Position numbers and translations under genes: made by a program. Below are positions 13,039-15,760 of a stretch of 15,760 bases of DNA, one piece after another. The stretch's first letter is position 1, and the number at the start of each line of letters is the position of its first letter. The stretch is from positions 1-15,760 of the forward strand of contig JBGPJM010000106.1 of NCBI GenBank assembly GCA_041485385.1, read 5' to 3'. Below the pieces are notes generated by a model. It saw only the letters and a program-made list of their open reading frames with translations, was not told where the DNA came from and searched no databases. The DNA is from JBGPJM01 sp041485385. Lineage in GTDB: Bacteria; Planctomycetota; Phycisphaerae; Phycisphaerales; UBA1924.

Positions 13039-15760
13039 ATGTATCACGCTTGGTCGAAGGCGCCGGCACGCCGTGCGCGTGCCGCGGGCATCGTTCTCGT
13101 CGCCGGGCTTGCGGTCTCGTTCCTGGCGGCGCCGGCGGCCCAGGCCCAGGTGCAATGGCGGACGGGCCCTGGCGCCCCGCCGATCCGCCAACCCAAGGCC
13201 GCGCTCGCCAAGCTCCTCACCGACCTGGGCGGCCGCCAAGATCGGCGGCGCGTCGTCGCGCATTTTGACGGCCCCCTCACCAGCGCCCAGAAGACCACGT
13301 TCGAAGCCCTAGGACTCCGGCTGATGGACTACGTCGGGAGCAACGCCTACTTCGCCAGCATCAACGACCGTGCCGATGTCGACGCTCTTGCGGCCAGCGG
13401 CCCGCTCCTCACAGTCGAGCCCATTCTCGACGTGTGGAAGCTCCAGCCCGACCTCGCCGCCGGCATCATCGGGGCCTGGACCCTCGTCGACAAGCCCGGG
13501 GACCTGGATCTGCCGCAGGGCAGCCAGGTGTCGCGCCAGCAGCTCGAGAAGCTCGGCCTGGACCCGATGGTCGCCGTCAGCGTCGTCCTGCACAAGAACG
13601 CCACGGCCGAGCAGATGCGCCCCACCATCCTCGCCCTCGGTGGGCGCATCTACTACGACTACCAGACCATCCGCGCCATGGACATCGCGCTCCCGCTCTC
13701 GGCGGTCTACACGCTGGTCTCCGACGACGCCGTGCGGTACATCGAGCCGGCTTTTCCGGCCTTGACCATCTGCAACGACTCCAATCGCCAGCTCACCGGC
13801 GTCAACACCGTCAACCAGGCCCCCTACAACCTCAACGGCGCCGGGATCGACGTCCTGGTGTACGACGGCGGCAACATCTTCAACCACGTGGGCCTGACCG
13901 GACGCGTGATCCAGGGCAACTCGACCGGCTTCATCGACCACGCCACGCACGTCGCCGGCACGATCGGCGGCACCGGCGCGGGCGAAGCCGGCAACCCGCA
14001 CCGCGGCATGGCCACGGGCGTCGCCCATTTTATCTCCTACGGCATCACGGGCTTCAACCAGGAGTTCTTCCGCAACATGCCCGGCGGCACCGAGGCGGAT
14101 TACCTCGCCGCCATCAACCAGGGCGCCGACGTCGCCAACAACTCCGTGGGCTCCAACATCGAGTCCAACGGCTGGCCGTGCGCCTTCCAGGGCGACTACG
14201 GCGTGTTCAACGAGATGCTCGATTCGCTCATCCGCGGCGAGCGCAACGGCCAGAACGGCGTGCCCTTCCGCACCATCTGGGCCGCCGGCAACGAGCGCCA
14301 GGGCACGCGCTGCAACGTCGAGCCCAACGGCGGCGCCCAGGGGTTCTACAGCATTGCCCCGCCTCAGGCCGGCAAGAACCAGGTGTGCGTCGGGGCGGTA
14401 GATTCCGACACCGACCTGGTGACGGGCTTCTCGAGCTGGGGGCCCACCGACGACGGGAGGCTGAAACCGGATTTCTGCGCCCCGGGTTGTCAGCACGGCG
14501 GCGACCTCGGCGTCACTTCCAGCGTCGGCACCAACGGCTATGCATCCTTCTGCGGCACCTCGATGGCCAGCCCCACCACCACCGGGATCGCCGCGCTGTT
14601 CCTGCAGGACTGGCGCCAGATCTACAGCGGCCAGCCCGATCCACTCAACTCGACCATCAAGGCCGCGTTCGCTCAGACGGCCGTTGATCTGGACGATGCG
14701 GGACCCGATTACAGGACCGGTTTCGGCTCCATCCGAGCCCCGGCCATCATCGACCTCCTCCGCGCCGGCAACGTCATCGAGAACCAGGTCGGCCAGGGCG
14801 AGACCTACACGTTCGTCGTCGTCGTCTCCCCCACCGACACGCAGTTGAAGGTCACCATCGTCTGGGACGACTACCACGGCGTCGCCAACGTCAACCCCAA
14901 CCTCGTCAACGACCTTGACCTTGTCGTACACGACCCCAGCGGCCAGCGCCGCTACCCCTGGACGCTTAACCCCCTCAGCCCCGATACCCCCGCCATCCAG
15001 ACCCAGGAAGACCACCTCAACAACATCGAGCAGGTCTTCGTCGCCAATCCCCAGCCCGGCGGGTGGCTGGTCGAGGTCCGCGGCACGACCGTTCCCCAAG
15101 GCCCGCAGCGCTTCTCCGCCGCCGCCTCGCCCCTGCTCATCAACTGCTCCGACGCGGGCTCCGCGACCATTGAACGCGATCGCTACAGCTGCGGGCCCAC
15201 GACGGCGACCCTGCGGGTCATCGATTGCGGCCTGAACTCCAGCAACTCGGTGGTCGACACCGTCAACGTCCTGGTGACGTCTACTTCCGATCCCGCCGGC
15301 GAGGTCGTGGCGCTCACCGAGACCTCCCCCGAGGCCGCGGCGTTCCTGGGCACCGTTTCGCTCTCCAGCGTCGCCGGACCCGGCATCGTCCGCGTCTCCG
15401 GCGGCGACACGCTCACGCTGACGTACATCGACGCCGACAACGGCGCCGGCGGCACCAACGTCCCCGTGATCGACACCGCCGCGATCGACTGCACCGGCCC
15501 GATCATCTCCAACGTCGTCATCAGCAATGTTCGCCCGCATCAGGCCACGGTCAGCTTCACGACCAGCGAGCCGGCCGTGGGCTCCGTTCGTTTCGGCCAG
15601 TCGTGCTCGGCGCTCGCCGGCACGGCCACCGAGGACGCTTTCCGCACCAGCCACGCGCTCGACATCACCGGGCTGCAGCAGAACTCTCCGTACGTCCTGG
15701 CCATCGACGCCCGGGACGACGCGGACAACACGTCGACCGCGAACAACGGCGGGCTCTGCT
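13039..15760 (+). CDS. Secreted subtilase (S8, KP-43-like), cut off at the window edge
   Basis: The frame opens at ATG 13039 after GGAGAAG and stays open to the right edge: 907 residues, no stop. Residues 1-36 are a signal peptide (twin-Arg-rich n-region, hydrophobic core, AQA cleavage), so the protein is exported. A propeptide-like region (about 37-255; VVAHFDGPLTSAQK) precedes the catalytic domain. Asp276 is in VYDGG, His301 in DHATHVAGT, the oxyanion Asn418 in AAGN and Ser508 in CGTSMASP, so the triad is complete. Residues about 575-698 form a beta domain like that of KP-43 proteases (LVNDLDLVV; VPQGPQRFS). A Cys-containing beta module (about 699-815) and an Fn3-like module (ISNVVISNVRPHQATVSFTTSEPA onward) follow. 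More domains or an anchor probably lie beyond the window. Function: extracellular protein degradation or processing, inferred. A long antisense frame covering most of it is a GC-driven shadow. Confidence 0.95.
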   Translation, partial: MYHAWSKAPARRARAAGIVLVAGLAVSFLAAPAAQAQVQWRTGPGAPPIRQPKAALAKLLTDLGGRQDRRRVVAHFDGPLTSAQKTTFEALGLRLMDYVGSNAYFASINDRADVDALAASGPLLTVEPILDVWKLQPDLAAGIIGAWTLVDKPGDLDLPQGSQVSRQQLEKLGLDPMVAVSVVLHKNATAEQMRPTILALGGRIYYDYQTIRAMDIALPLSAVYTLVSDDAVRYIEPAFPALTICNDSNRQLTGVNTVNQAPYNLNGAGIDVLVYDGGNIFNHVGLTGRVIQGNSTGFIDHATHVAGTIGGTGAGEAGNPHRGMATGVAHFISYGITGFNQEFFRNMPGGTEADYLAAINQGADVANNSVGSNIESNGWPCAFQGDYGVFNEMLDSLIRGERNGQNGVPFRTIWAAGNERQGTRCNVEPNGGAQGFYSIAPPQAGKNQVCVGAVDSDTDLVTGFSSWGPTDDGRLKPDFCAPGCQHGGDLGVTSSVGTNGYASFCGTSMASPTTTGIAALFLQDWRQIYSGQPDPLNSTIKAAFAQTAVDLDDAGPDYRTGFGSIRAPAIIDLLRAGNVIENQVGQGETYTFVVVVSPTDTQLKVTIVWDDYHGVANVNPNLVNDLDLVVHDPSGQRRYPWTLNPLSPDTPAIQTQEDHLNNIEQVFVANPQPGGWLVEVRGTTVPQGPQRFSAAASPLLINCSDAGSATIERDRYSCGPTTATLRVIDCGLNSSNSVVDTVNVLVTSTSDPAGEVVALTETSPEAAAFLGTVSLSSVAGPGIVRVSGGDTLTLTYIDADNGAGGTNVPVIDTAAIDCTGPIISNVVISNVRPHQATVSFTTSEPAVGSVRFGQSCSALAGTATEDAFRTSHALDITGLQQNSPYVLAIDARDDADNTSTANNGGLC

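Noticed and set aside
11123..13069. Antisense 648-codon frame over zwf
   Set aside because: zwf has all signature motifs. The antisense product is His/Arg/Gly-rich with no recognisable domain.
13309..15654. Antisense 781-codon open frame opposite the subtilase gene
   Set aside because: Its translation is Gly/Val/Ala/Asp-rich low-complexity sequence, while the plus strand encodes a clear signal peptide and catalytic triad. Long antisense frames are expected in such high-GC coding DNA.
1..15760. CRISPR array, transposon, tRNA or phage signature
   Set aside because: I saw no regularly spaced repeats, transposase or integrase motifs, terminal repeats, or cloverleaf-like sequences.

Overview
The window is a high-GC bacterial chromosome segment with densely packed housekeeping genes on both strands. 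Several traits point to Planctomycetota, probably a Phycisphaerae-like lineage: a cell-surface protein with an N-terminal LEPR-type motif (LEGLEARCLMS), a long acyl carrier protein with an internal insertion, FabZ-like proteins starting with an 'MRW.WIDRI' N-terminus, and the AroD-AroE and ThiD2-ThiE fusions. This assignment is inferred from gene content. There is no rRNA or other phylogenetic marker here.

Layout. (1) 1-2765, plus strand: the 3' end of a DUF1624/HGSNAT-like membrane protein, a bifunctional 3-dehydroquinate dehydratase/shikimate dehydrogenase (aroDE), and a small DUF5658-like membrane protein overlapping it by one base. (2) 4319-2789, minus strand: a three-gene set of FabZ-type dehydratase, acyl carrier protein and a second FabZ-like dehydratase, most likely one operon making or modifying acyl chains. 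(3) 4380-6792, plus strand: recO, then an HDOD protein with a decayed GGDEF domain. (4) 8054-6822, minus strand: an M16 zinc peptidase. (5) 8274-9755, plus strand: a LEPR-motif exported protein built from a fourfold internal repeat, ended by a strong intrinsic terminator. (6) 9756-10136: a gene-free stretch with several perfect inverted repeats. (7) 11279-10139 region, minus strand: a ThiD2-ThiE thiamine fusion, divergent from zwf (glucose-6-phosphate dehydrogenase, plus strand, 11333-12886). The 53-bp spacer between them carries a heptad-phased repeat. (8) 13039 to the window end: a large secreted subtilase resembling KP-43 proteases, cut off by the window edge. It has a signal peptide, a propeptide, a catalytic domain and C-terminal beta domains.

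Most of the content is core metabolism: shikimate, fatty acid, thiamine and pentose phosphate pathways plus DNA repair, interleaved with two exported proteins. I see no CRISPR array, insertion sequence, tRNA, rRNA or phage. I found no clear multi-gene system that I would call new. The observations most worth following are the loss of the conserved catalytic Asp in the AroE half of AroDE, the dehydratase-ACP-dehydratase cluster with insertions in two of its proteins, the fourfold-repeat LEPR protein, and the structured non-coding DNA at 9885-10060 and 11297-11325.
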